NCBI GenBank assembly: GCA_021816845.1
Contig: JAKAWT010000001.1
Span: 248,001-312,000, forward strand
Direction: 5' to 3'
Length of the DNA: 64,000 nt
DNA from: a bacterium
GTDB lineage: Bacteria > Patescibacteria > Dojkabacteria > JAKAPS01 > JAJZLI01
Position numbers and translations under genes: made by a program. Below are positions 35,743 through 43,774 of the stretch, piece by piece; positions within the stretch are counted from its first letter, which is position 1, and each line of letters begins with the position of its first letter. Below the pieces are notes generated by a model. That model had not been told where the DNA came from. It worked only from the letters and a program-made list of their open reading frames with translations, and searched no databases.

Positions 35743-36978
35743 ATGTCTGAATTTAAATATGAAGCAACAAAGGAAGATGGGACAATTGAAAATGCAATAA
35801 TCACTGCATCCTCAAAAGAAGAGGCTATAAATATACTTAAAGATAGTGGTAAAACTGTCCTAGATATTTCTAGCCCAAAAGATAAAAATGGGCAAATAAG
35901 TAAAAAAAAGATTAGTATACTTGAAAAATTAGTATTTTTTGACCATCTAGAGAAAATGATAAATGCTGGATTGTCATTATCAGATACCCTCACTGTTCTT
36001 ATCGATGATGCACAATCTCCAAATTTCAAGAAAATAATTGGAGATTTAAAATATGAGATAGAAACTGGGAATTCTTTATCTAAAGGGATGTTGAAATATG
36101 AAAATATTTTCTCTCCTCTGGCAGTTAAAATGATAGAAATAGGAGAAACGAGTGGGACACTTCCTGAGAATGCAGCTTTAATTAGAGATCAAGTACAGAA
36201 AGCTTATGAACTTCATAAAAAGGTTAAAGGAGCCATGCTATACCCTACCGTAATATTTTCAGTAATGATTGTTGTAAGTATTGGACTTATTATATTTATA
36301 TTTCCACAACTTGGAGCAATGTTTAAGCAGTCAAAAGAAACTTTACCTCCACCAACACAAATCATGCTCGGGATATCTTATGTACTAACGCATTATGGAG
36401 CTGAAGTAGCAGTTGTTGTTATAGCATTAATAATTACATTTAGAAGATTACTCAAACTTAAAAAATTTAAGTTGTATTGGAATAAAATTTCTTTACGTAT
36501 CCCAATATTTGGTTTGATAATAAAGAAAATTAATATTACTAGTTTTTCAAGAACTTTAGGAAATCTGATTAAAAGTGGAATTCAGATAAATCAAGCTATA
36601 AAAATAACGGGCGATACAATTGAAAATGAAGCCTATAAATCAGCCATTAGTGAATTATCAAAAGAAGTGGAAAAAGGAGGTGGTATAGCAGATACCTTAG
36701 ATAAATATCCTTTCTTGTTTCCAAAAATTTCAGTAAGAATGATTGCTGTGGGTGATAAAACTGGAAATACATCAGAAATGCTACTTTCTGTGGCACAATT
36801 CTACCAAGAACAAATAGATGATACTCTCGCAAATTTATCTACAATAATAGAACCTATAATGCTTCTTGTTATGGGAGGAGGAGTATTACTCATAGCATTG
36901 TCTGTAATCATGCCTATCTACCAGATGACAGGGTCTATTAACTCTACAACTGGAACTACTCAATCCAGTGGATCTTAA
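35743..36978 (+). CDS. pilC: Type IV pilus inner-membrane platform protein PilC
   Basis: A 411-residue GspF/PilC-family protein. Two GspF domains are visible: FDHLEKMINAGLSLSDTL (about 66-83) and FSRTLGNLIKSGIQINQAI (about 268-286), each followed by GNSLSKGM- or GGIADTL-type segments and PLAVKMIEIGETSG or ISVRMIAVGDKTGN. Three membrane helices lie at about 167-190, 218-236 and 374-396. PilC is the inner-membrane platform on which the pilus is assembled. The 3' end runs into a 15-bp palindromic array that spans the stop codon (36970-36996). Confidence 0.92.
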   Translation: MSEFKYEATKEDGTIENAIITASSKEEAINILKDSGKTVLDISSPKDKNGQISKKKISILEKLVFFDHLEKMINAGLSLSDTLTVLIDDAQSPNFKKIIGDLKYEIETGNSLSKGMLKYENIFSPLAVKMIEIGETSGTLPENAALIRDQVQKAYELHKKVKGAMLYPTVIFSVMIVVSIGLIIFIFPQLGAMFKQSKETLPPPTQIMLGISYVLTHYGAEVAVVVIALIITFRRLLKLKKFKLYWNKISLRIPIFGLIIKKINITSFSRTLGNLIKSGIQINQAIKITGDTIENEAYKSAISELSKEVEKGGGIADTLDKYPFLFPKISVRMIAVGDKTGNTSEMLLSVAQFYQEQIDDTLANLSTIIEPIMLLVMGGGVLLIALSVIMPIYQMTGSINSTTGTTQSSGS

Positions 36979-36996
36979 TTCTAAGAATCTAGACCC
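36970..36996. repeat. 15-bp palindromic units across the pilC stop codon
   Basis: GGATCTTAATTC (36970-36981) and GAATCTAGACCC (36985-36996) start 15 bases apart. Flanking CCAGTGG and CCACTGG-type ends give a longer imperfect inverted repeat that might act as a transcript hairpin; there is no T-run for a classic terminator. Confidence 0.6.
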
Positions 36997-37022
36997 ACTG
37001 GTTAAATTTAAATTATGAACCA

Positions 37023-37505
37023 ATGAAAGCTGCCTCAAACAAACAAATATCTAATGAATCTAGGTCTAGAGGATTCACATTGATTGAATTACTTGTAACT
37101 ATTACAATAACTGCAATTCTTGCGACAGCTTCAAGTATTGCATATTTTGTACTACTTGCAGATACGAATACTAATAATGCTGCACAAACAATATCTTCAA
37201 TAGTAAAACAATCCCAAGATGATGCAATGAATAATACCGGTGGAAATAATACATACGGAGTTTATTTTACCCAAACTACAGTAACACTATTCCCTGGGTC
37301 AGTATATTCAAGCTCTAACACCTCAAATCAAGTTTATTATCTTCCTTTTAGCCTAAATATAACTAATATATCACCCTCAAGTAATAATCCAATTGTTTTT
37401 AGTGCACAAAATGGTATGTTACAAAATTCTGGCATAAGTTTCGACTTAGGAAATTCATTTTCTTCCACAATAATTAATATAAATCAAAATGGAGCAATAT
37501 ACTAA
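37023..37505 (+). CDS. Type IV pilin-like protein
   Basis: 160 residues with a class III-type leader: a 16-residue basic/polar leader ending in SRG, then FTLIELLVTITITAI, the hydrophobic pilin helix with the conserved Glu5. Prepilin peptidase would cut after the Gly. The C-terminal part is Ser/Thr/Asn-rich and probably all-beta. The leader is partly encoded by a 15-bp repeat unit (GAATCTAGGTCT at 37056, GGATTC at 37071). It overlaps the next pilin-like gene by 17 bases. Major or minor pilin status cannot be decided from sequence. Confidence 0.85.
   Translation: MKAASNKQISNESRSRGFTLIELLVTITITAILATASSIAYFVLLADTNTNNAAQTISSIVKQSQDDAMNNTGGNNTYGVYFTQTTVTLFPGSVYSSSNTSNQVYYLPFSLNITNISPSSNNPIVFSAQNGMLQNSGISFDLGNSFSSTIININQNGAIY
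37056..37076. repeat. 15-bp unit in the pilin leader
   Basis: GAATCTAGGTCT (37056) followed at the 15-base spacing by GGATTC (37071). It encodes the Glu-Ser-Arg-Ser-Arg-Gly part of the leader peptide, just before the predicted cleavage site. Confidence 0.55.
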
Positions 37506-37983
37506 TAATTCTGGACAACTTCTTATCGAACTTCTAATTGCTATTACAATAATAGGTATACTTCTAACCTCTTCACTATTCCTTATAACCCCGATAGAAA
37601 AACCAATATTGCTCTCTAGCCAAAGATTAGAGGCCAAATATCTTTTATCTTTAGAAATAGAAAATCTTTACGCATTGCAAAATCAATCCTGGGCAGATTT
37701 TCTACCAGGCCAATATTACCTTGCATATACAGCTACTAACAATCCACCATTACAAATACAAGGTTGGGCTTTATACCCAGGACAAACTACATATAGTATT
37801 TATACTGAATATGTGACTATATCTTATGCATATAGAGTAAATGCCAATACTTTATCATCCTCAGATACATATCCTGAAGACCCTAATACAAGAGAAGCAA
37901 CTGCAACAATATCTTTTACATCATTCGGCCAAACTTATACTTATCAGGAAAGTGAATATTTTACAAATTGGCAACAATTTTAA
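37489..37983 (+). CDS. Type IV pilin-like minor pseudopilin
   Basis: 164 residues. The leader is only about 7 residues (MEQYTNNSG) before QLLIELLIAITIIGI, a pilin helix with Glu at position 5 and Gln in place of the usual Phe at position 1. The rest is a predicted globular domain rich in Tyr and Thr. The gene overlaps its neighbours on both sides and is translated with them. It is probably a minor pilin or PilV/GspI-like initiation subunit. Confidence 0.75.
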   Translation: MEQYTNNSGQLLIELLIAITIIGILLTSSLFLITPIEKPILLSSQRLEAKYLLSLEIENLYALQNQSWADFLPGQYYLAYTATNNPPLQIQGWALYPGQTTYSIYTEYVTISYAYRVNANTLSSSDTYPEDPNTREATATISFTSFGQTYTYQESEYFTNWQQF

Positions 37984-37984
37984 T

Positions 37985-38506
37985 ATGAAAATCATATATT
38001 TAAAGAAACAATTAAGTAATAATAATGGGGATACTCTGATAGAGTTATTACTATATATAACACTACTATCAATAATGCTAGTTGTAGTCACAATAATATT
38101 GTTTAATCTATCAATTTTTCAAAACACAATAACTACAACTGCAAATGCTAATGATACCGTAAGAATAGCAATGAAAGAAATAACTCAAAATATTGAATAT
38201 GGATATCAAGTTATGTTACCAAATTCTGGAAATGTCACGTCTTCCGAGCTAACAGTACAAACAGACTCTAGCGGAGATACAATAAGTTTTTATTCTCAAA
38301 ACGGGGTTATATATTCACAGATAAACAATGAGACACCATTAGCCTTATCATCTTCCAATGTATATACTTTTAATTTACAATTTATTGAAGAGGCAAATAC
38401 CGGTATATCTCCAACTGTTTTTGTAACTCTAACTGAAACTAATGTTGGAACTACTGGAATTAAAACATCTATAACATATGAAACTGCATCAACTCAAAGA
38501 AGATAA
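37985..38506 (+). CDS. Type IV pilin-like minor pseudopilin
   Basis: 173 residues from the ATG at 37985, one base after the previous stop. An upstream in-frame extension to 37841 is discarded because it only translates the preceding gene in another frame. A leader of about 15 residues ending NNNG is followed by DTLIELLLYITLLSIML, a pilin helix with Glu5 and Asp at position 1. The GspJ/PilW-like pattern includes VRIAMKEITQNIEYGYQV and the GDTISFYSQNGVIYSQIN beta segment. It is probably a minor pilin (PilW/GspJ type). It overlaps the next gene by 29 bases. Confidence 0.75.
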   Translation: MKIIYLKKQLSNNNGDTLIELLLYITLLSIMLVVVTIILFNLSIFQNTITTTANANDTVRIAMKEITQNIEYGYQVMLPNSGNVTSSELTVQTDSSGDTISFYSQNGVIYSQINNETPLALSSSNVYTFNLQFIEEANTGISPTVFVTLTETNVGTTGIKTSITYETASTQRR

Positions 38507-39893
38507 AAAAGGGCAAGCAGCCTTAATATCAGTGATAATACTATCTGCAATACTTCTTGCAACTATTACTACTATAAGCTCTATAGCCGTAAATGAATAT
38601 GTTTTATCATCTAACGATATATTGTCCGGACAGGTCAAATATTTCGCTGAATCTGGAATTGAAAATGCACTGCTTCAAATAGGAGAAAGTTCTACATCTT
38701 ATACAGGAGGATCTTTCGTATCACCAATAAATACAACACTGAATGGTACGGACAATGTAACCGTATCCTACAATACTGGAGTTACACCTAATCAGGCAAC
38801 AATAACATCTGATGCAACAATAACCTCACCATCAGGTAGTATTCTGACTACAAAAACTATACAAGTAGTTGTATCTCTTGGGCAAAATCCAGCTATATAT
38901 AATTATGGAATGTTTGCAAATAATTCCATTTATGGGAACTATTTTCAAGATCAAGGGAATATACAGACCAATAATTTATTATATTTAACAAATGGCTCTA
39001 TTACAGCTCAAGCAATAAATGCTATTGGTAATGGAAGCGGTTTTGCTAATTATCTAAACAATATGACAATTTCAAATACAGGTGGTGTTATAAACCTTAA
39101 TAGTAACTACATTTCTTGCTTTATTTATAATAGTAGTATATCTGGAGAACTTGGATATGGAGAGAGTGTCTTTGGTATTCCATTGTGCCTTATTTCTGAC
39201 TCTACTATCGGATCTGAAGCTCAAATATCTCCCGCTCCACAAATCAGTTTACCTACATTTGATACTTCTGCGTGGATATCTTATGCTCAAACAAATGGAA
39301 CTTATTTTTCAAATTCTACAGCCTTCTATGCATATCTTGAAAATTATTCATCTGTATCTGGAGGTATTGATACAATATCTCCTCCAGCAGGAGTATATTA
39401 CATAGATGCTAACGCAAACCAAGAGACTCTCCCCTCCACTGATAGTTCTGGGAATTTAATAACATACAATTTTTCTGGTTCAACAATAATAATGAAAGTT
39501 GCATTAAATACAAATGCTGGATGGATACAAACCTCTCCATTTAAAGATCCTGCAACTGGTAAATATCTACCTGCTATTATAACAGGGAAACAAGGAATCA
39601 ATTTATCAAATGCAAATACACAAATACCCTCTGGAATAAGTATTACAGGAATAGTTTATTCTCCAGGAACTATCCAGATTGCAGGGTATCAACCATCAAC
39701 AAGCATAAATGCATCTGTAAATGGTGCCATATGGGCAGGGAATCAAATACAAATAGGTAATAACAGTAGCAACGTGGAAAACCCAGGAACAAACTGCAGC
39801 ATAACAATTAATTCAAGTATAATAACAAATACAGAAGGGTTTAATCTAGAAAATACAAAAATGTCTATTATATCCTGGCAATCCCTGAATTAA
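38478..39893 (+). CDS. PilX/GspK-like large pilin-related surface protein
   Basis: 471 residues. The N-terminus KKGQAALISVIILSAILLATITTIS resembles the membrane helix of PilX-type proteins, without a Glu5, followed by YFAESGIENALLQI, a sequence widespread in PilX/GspK-like proteins. The long remainder (about 70-470) is Asn/Ser/Thr-rich and predicted to be beta-structured. Its C-terminal third contains parallel-beta-like stretches such as GISITGIVYSPGTIQIAG and NGAIWAGNQIQIGNNS. It may be a pilus-tip adhesin. It is the last of four consecutive pilin-like genes. Confidence 0.65.
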   Translation: MKLHQLKEDKKGQAALISVIILSAILLATITTISSIAVNEYVLSSNDILSGQVKYFAESGIENALLQIGESSTSYTGGSFVSPINTTLNGTDNVTVSYNTGVTPNQATITSDATITSPSGSILTTKTIQVVVSLGQNPAIYNYGMFANNSIYGNYFQDQGNIQTNNLLYLTNGSITAQAINAIGNGSGFANYLNNMTISNTGGVINLNSNYISCFIYNSSISGELGYGESVFGIPLCLISDSTIGSEAQISPAPQISLPTFDTSAWISYAQTNGTYFSNSTAFYAYLENYSSVSGGIDTISPPAGVYYIDANANQETLPSTDSSGNLITYNFSGSTIIMKVALNTNAGWIQTSPFKDPATGKYLPAIITGKQGINLSNANTQIPSGISITGIVYSPGTIQIAGYQPSTSINASVNGAIWAGNQIQIGNNSSNVENPGTNCSITINSSIITNTEGFNLENTKMSIISWQSLN

Positions 39894-39898
39894 AACGT

Positions 39899-40192
39899 TC
39901 AATTTCTGAGTGTGTTTATCATATCCTCAAACTGCTCTTTTGTTATTTCTCCACGTGCCAGCCTTAATTTTAATATATTCACTGGTGAATCTTTTATATC
40001 ATTTGGGGTATCTTGATTTCTATCCCTTGGCATAATCAAGGCTAATACTAAATAAACAATAATAGTAATACCCATAAACAAAAACCCTATGAGAAATATA
40101 AGTCTTAAAATCATGACATCAACACCATAATATTCTGATAAACCAGAACATACACCGAAAATTATTTTATTATTTAAGTCTCTTGCGGGCAT
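39899..40192 (-). CDS. PspC-domain protein with C-terminal SHOCT motif
   Basis: 97 residues. PspC domain: DLNNKIIFGVCSGLSEYYGVD in outline (about 5-25), then one membrane helix (about 28-52). The last about 25 residues, LRLARGEITKEQFEDM, are a SHOCT motif. PspC proteins sense envelope stress. It lies 3 bases downstream of a second SHOCT gene, and the two are probably translated together. They oppose the pilus genes and converge on the PilX-like gene with 5 bases between stops. Confidence 0.82.
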   Translation of the reverse strand: MPARDLNNKIIFGVCSGLSEYYGVDVMILRLIFLIGFLFMGITIIVYLVLALIMPRDRNQDTPNDIKDSPVNILKLRLARGEITKEQFEDMINTLRN

Positions 40193-40195
40193 TCT

Positions 40196-40459
40196 CTATT
40201 TCTCTAATATCTTTGAAATCTCTAAGTATTCTTCTTTTGTTATTTCCCCCCGAGCTAGCCTTGTTTTTAATATAGATTTGGGATCCTCAATACCAGTACC
40301 AAACATATCATGTAAATGCTTCCCTGATCTATGACTTATCCCTATATGCCTTAAAAACATTATTATAAAAATAACAAATATAATCCATCCGAAGACTATA
40401 AAAATCCCTATCAGTGGACCCATAAAATTATATCCATAATTATTGTAATACATATTCAT
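40196..40459 (-). CDS. Small membrane protein with SHOCT motif
   Basis: 87 residues: a Tyr/Asn-rich N-terminus, one membrane helix (about 14-40), a basic linker and a C-terminal SHOCT motif LKTRLARGEITKEEYLEI, nearly identical to that of the adjacent PspC protein. SHOCT motifs often mediate oligomerisation. It is the first gene of this two-gene minus-strand unit, divergent from the pilM-type gene. Confidence 0.72.
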   Translation of the reverse strand: MNMYYNNYGYNFMGPLIGIFIVFGWIIFVIFIIMFLRHIGISHRSGKHLHDMFGTGIEDPKSILKTRLARGEITKEEYLEISKILEK

Positions 40460-40549
40460 ATACTATACCTTCAAAAGTATTTTTTCAATCATAAAATTAC
40501 AATATTTTATACAATTTTAAATTTATAAAAAATACTGTAATATGTATTT

Positions 40550-42154
40550 ATGGAAAACCTGCTCAGAGAAATTTTAAAACGTAGAAAGGTTGTTGGAGTT
40601 GATATATCCCCAGGTTCTGTAAAAGTTGTCGAATTTGAAAAAAAGAAAGATTTCTATTCTCTAATATCAATAGGTGAAAGTGACCTTCCTGCAACAGCTT
40701 TTGTAGCTGGTGTTATTAGACAAAAAGATGTAGTTGCAAACAAACTAAAAGAGGCTCTATTAGTAAAAAATCCAAAAAGAATCAAAACTAGGTTTGCTGT
40801 TGTTACTCTGCCGGATGATCAAATATATACACAAATAATAAACCTCCCTAAGGTAGATAGAAAAAAAATTAAAGGTGCTCTATCTCTACAACTATCATCT
40901 TTTGTCCCAATGAAAGAAGAAGATATCTATTGGACATTTGATATCCTGTCTGAGGATGATAAAAATTATGAAATAGTAATAACTGCAGTGACTAAAGAAA
41001 CTACTGATTCTATAACTGAAACGTTGGGACTTATAGGGCTTACCCCATTAATGTACGAAAGTAGGTCAAGATCAGCATTAAGAGCAATAACTGGATCCCA
41101 GATAGAAAAAGATTCAGAATTCCTTCTCATTGATATTGGTACAAGTGTAACAAGTATTTCGATCACAAAAAAAGACACTATACAATTTTCTTCATCTTTC
41201 TATTTTGGTATGAATCAGATTATAAAGGTAATAGGAGAATACAAAAAATTCAATGATGATCAGGTAAAAGAATTTCTCTTAAAGGATGGAACAGAACAAA
41301 AAGATCCAGAATTACAAATCCATATAGATGCTTTATTTGAAACTCTTGATACTGAATTTAAAAAAGCTATAAATTTTTATGGAGAAGATAAAATCTCAAA
41401 AGTATATATTTATGGTGAAGCAGCAAGTCTGCAAGGGATTTTAGAGCATATACAAAAAAATACAAAGATAAAGGTTGAACAGGCTACTATAGATATAAAA
41501 GTATATCCTGTACTACAGTGGGAGAAGCATGAAAAAATATCACCATATATCCCAATCATTGGGGTAGAACTTGCAAATAAAATAAAAAATATTGCTTATA
41601 TAAACTTAATTCCTAAAGATCAAAGCTCAAAAGCAATAAGACAATATTTTATACAATACACAATAAACGCTCTAAAAATATTACTGTTCAACTTCTTCCT
41701 CCTTTCTTTGCTTTTTCTAGTACTAAATTACTATAATATGCAAACGATAAATTCTGAAAAAGCCCAAATTGCACAATATACTAGTTATACTAATAACCCA
41801 AAATATCAGGGGGTTGCAAATAATATTAACAACTTAAATTCTACGCTAGCAACAATATCAAAAGTATATCAATCCCAAAATATTTGGTCCCCTACACTAA
41901 TAAAATTGGCATCAATTGTACCAACTGGAATGATTATATCTAATATAAAACTAGATAACGCTAGTAAAACCTCCACCCCACAATGGCAAATAACGATGTC
42001 TGGAATTGCATTAAATAGAAAACAAATAATATTATTATCTTCAAATATACAAGCTATGACACCTTTGTTTTCAAATATACAAATGCCTATATCTAATTTC
42101 CAAGAAAGCGTGAATGTTCCTTTCTCTATAGTATTTAATGTGTCTCCATCATGA
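40550..42154 (+). CDS. PilM-PilN fusion protein of the type IV pilus
   Basis: 534 residues. Residues about 10-345 are a PilM-type actin-like fold: VVGVDISPGSVKVVEF, ISFVPM-like LSSFVPMKEEDIYW, LLIDIGTSVTSISI and YIYGEAASLQGI. A membrane helix follows (about 373-397) with a PilN-like periplasmic part (coiled segment, then LIKLASIVPTGMIISNIKLD). In most bacteria PilM is cytosolic and binds the N-terminal tail of a separate PilN; here both are one polypeptide. TAATAT at 40538-40543 ends six bases before the ATG. The next gene (PilO-like) overlaps by four bases. Confidence 0.85.
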   Translation: MENLLREILKRRKVVGVDISPGSVKVVEFEKKKDFYSLISIGESDLPATAFVAGVIRQKDVVANKLKEALLVKNPKRIKTRFAVVTLPDDQIYTQIINLPKVDRKKIKGALSLQLSSFVPMKEEDIYWTFDILSEDDKNYEIVITAVTKETTDSITETLGLIGLTPLMYESRSRSALRAITGSQIEKDSEFLLIDIGTSVTSISITKKDTIQFSSSFYFGMNQIIKVIGEYKKFNDDQVKEFLLKDGTEQKDPELQIHIDALFETLDTEFKKAINFYGEDKISKVYIYGEAASLQGILEHIQKNTKIKVEQATIDIKVYPVLQWEKHEKISPYIPIIGVELANKIKNIAYINLIPKDQSSKAIRQYFIQYTINALKILLFNFFLLSLLFLVLNYYNMQTINSEKAQIAQYTSYTNNPKYQGVANNINNLNSTLATISKVYQSQNIWSPTLIKLASIVPTGMIISNIKLDNASKTSTPQWQITMSGIALNRKQIILLSSNIQAMTPLFSNIQMPISNFQESVNVPFSIVFNVSPS

Positions 42155-42711
42155 AAAATATAAACATACTACAATATAAAAAATACTTATTCTATCTACT
42201 CATAACAGCAGGGGTATTATACTTTTTTCATTTCTCTTATAATCTTTACTCATCTTCTAATACGAAAAAGACTACACTACAAAATCAAGTTTCAATACTA
42301 CAAAATAAGAATACACAAGATTTATTAATGCTCAAGAATGAAAATAAATATAAACAGAAAATACAGTATTTGTATGGAACACTTCCTTCTAATAAAACTA
42401 TATTAACATGGGCACAACAGGAGGACACTATGGCTGCACTTTCAGGGTTAAAAAATCAACTTGTTTTTCAATCTGCAATTATTTCAAAATCTGGAATATC
42501 AGTATCAGGCGGAATCGCACCTGTAACAACTGGGCCTCAACCCCTTACTGTAAATATAAATCTGCAAGGACCTTTTCCAAATGTAATAGAGTTTATGAGC
42601 CTACTTGAAAACTCTTATTTCTATACTGACATTACAACATTTAACATTGTCGAACAGCCTTCTACTAATATAATCAATACATCTATAACATTAGTTTTGT
42701 ATACCCAATGA
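42151..42711 (+). CDS. PilO-like type IV pilus alignment protein
   Basis: 186 residues: one membrane helix (about 12-32), a coiled coil (about 38-75, KKTTLQNQVSILQNKNTQDLL) and a ferredoxin-like C-terminal domain with VNINLQGPFPNVIEFMSLLENS, a typical PilO segment. PilO pairs with PilN in the periplasmic or extracytoplasmic alignment complex. Its ATG overlaps the PilM-N stop (ATGA), and the following small gene overlaps in the same way. Confidence 0.78.
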   Translation: MKNINILQYKKYLFYLLITAGVLYFFHFSYNLYSSSNTKKTTLQNQVSILQNKNTQDLLMLKNENKYKQKIQYLYGTLPSNKTILTWAQQEDTMAALSGLKNQLVFQSAIISKSGISVSGGIAPVTTGPQPLTVNINLQGPFPNVIEFMSLLENSYFYTDITTFNIVEQPSTNIINTSITLVLYTQ

Positions 42712-42974
42712 AAACAAAAAAAACTGTAAATTTAAACAATCATACTATAACAATAATAAAAATAGTAACCTTTGTAGTTATTGTTATAATAAATCTTATT
42801 ATACTATCACCAGTGTATAACAACTCTAATAACACTACATTTACTATACCTACTTCACCTACAGTAAATACAGAATCTTTTATAAAACTTGATAACATAA
42901 TAAAAAATAAAAAGTTCTATTCCAGTCAATACTCCGTAGTGCTGCCTTCCCTCCCTAATATTTTTGGACCATAA
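42708..42974 (+). CDS. Small membrane protein in the PilP position
   Basis: 88 residues: a basic N-terminus, one membrane helix (about 17-37) and a short extracytoplasmic tail ending in SVVLPSLPNIFGP. It follows the PilO-like gene with an ATGA overlap, where pilP stands in other pilus operons, but there is no lipobox and no PilP domain. It may be a small structural partner of the PilN/PilO complex. No family recognised. Confidence 0.5.
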   Translation: MKTKKTVNLNNHTITIIKIVTFVVIVIINLIILSPVYNNSNNTTFTIPTSPTVNTESFIKLDNIIKNKKFYSSQYSVVLPSLPNIFGP

Positions 42975-42976
42975 TT

Positions 42977-43729
42977 ATGGCTTTAAAAAGTAAGGCCTTA
43001 AATTCTAAGATACAATCTAAATTGTTAGGTCAAAATTTCCTGAAGGATAAGAACGCTGCGCTAACACTTTTATCAGATATCAACAACCAAGACAATGTAA
43101 TAGAGGTTGGTCCAGGATTGGGATTTATCACTTCATACCTTATATTAAAAACAAAAAATATAACCCTTATAGAAATAGATTCATCATTAGTTAATATATT
43201 AAGAGAAAAGTTTAAAGATAAAAATATCAATATTATAAATCAAGACATATTAGCATTAGATCTAGAAGATTTATTTAAAAACAAAGTTATAAGTTATAAA
43301 GTTGTAGGTGCACTACCCTATTACATATCAAAAGATATAATATCTTTGTTTTTAAAAGGGAAAATAAGACCATTATCAATATCTGTTATTATTCAGAAAG
43401 AAGTTGCCTTAAAATATACTACTCCAGGAAATCTTCTTTACAATACACTAAGAGTATATGCTGATGTAATAGAATTTAGAGGCCTAATAACAAAAGATAA
43501 ATTTACCCCTATCCCTAAAGTTGACTCTGGTATAGTATATATATCTGGGATACATCAAAGGAAGATTTTGGAAGAAACTGAATTTGAAAATTTCCTTAAA
43601 AGAGGCTTTTTGAATCCACCAAAAATGCTTAAATCTTCAATCCCAGATATTGGGGAAAAATACTCTAAGTACAGGGCTCATCAATTATCCTTTGAAGAAT
43701 GGCGACAATTGTTTATTAAGAGAAACTGA
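42977..43729 (+). CDS. rsmA: RsmA/KsgA-family rRNA adenine dimethyltransferase homologue with altered active site
   Basis: 250 residues. Recognisable segments: GQNFLKDKNAALTLLSDI (substrate-binding N-terminus), SAM-binding VIEVGPGLGFIT (about 39-50), IEIDSSLV, NQDILALDL and VQKEVALKYT-like IIQKEVALKYT. The catalytic motif N-L-P-Y, however, reads G-A-L-P-Y-Y (about 113-118): Ala replaces the Asn that contacts the target adenine. KsgA normally dimethylates two adenosines in the 3' end of 16S rRNA. With this replacement, activity may be reduced, absent or changed. It is co-transcribed with the pilus assembly genes. Confidence 0.8.
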   Translation: MALKSKALNSKIQSKLLGQNFLKDKNAALTLLSDINNQDNVIEVGPGLGFITSYLILKTKNITLIEIDSSLVNILREKFKDKNINIINQDILALDLEDLFKNKVISYKVVGALPYYISKDIISLFLKGKIRPLSISVIIQKEVALKYTTPGNLLYNTLRVYADVIEFRGLITKDKFTPIPKVDSGIVYISGIHQRKILEETEFENFLKRGFLNPPKMLKSSIPDIGEKYSKYRAHQLSFEEWRQLFIKRN

Positions 43730-43774
43730 TTAGATGTGGAAGATCTTTTGGATATTTACCCTTGAATATTGATT

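Noticed and set aside
37841..37984. Extended pilin-like gene starting at 37841
   Set aside because: The extra 48 residues are the preceding pilin gene read in another frame. The pilin leader begins at 37985.
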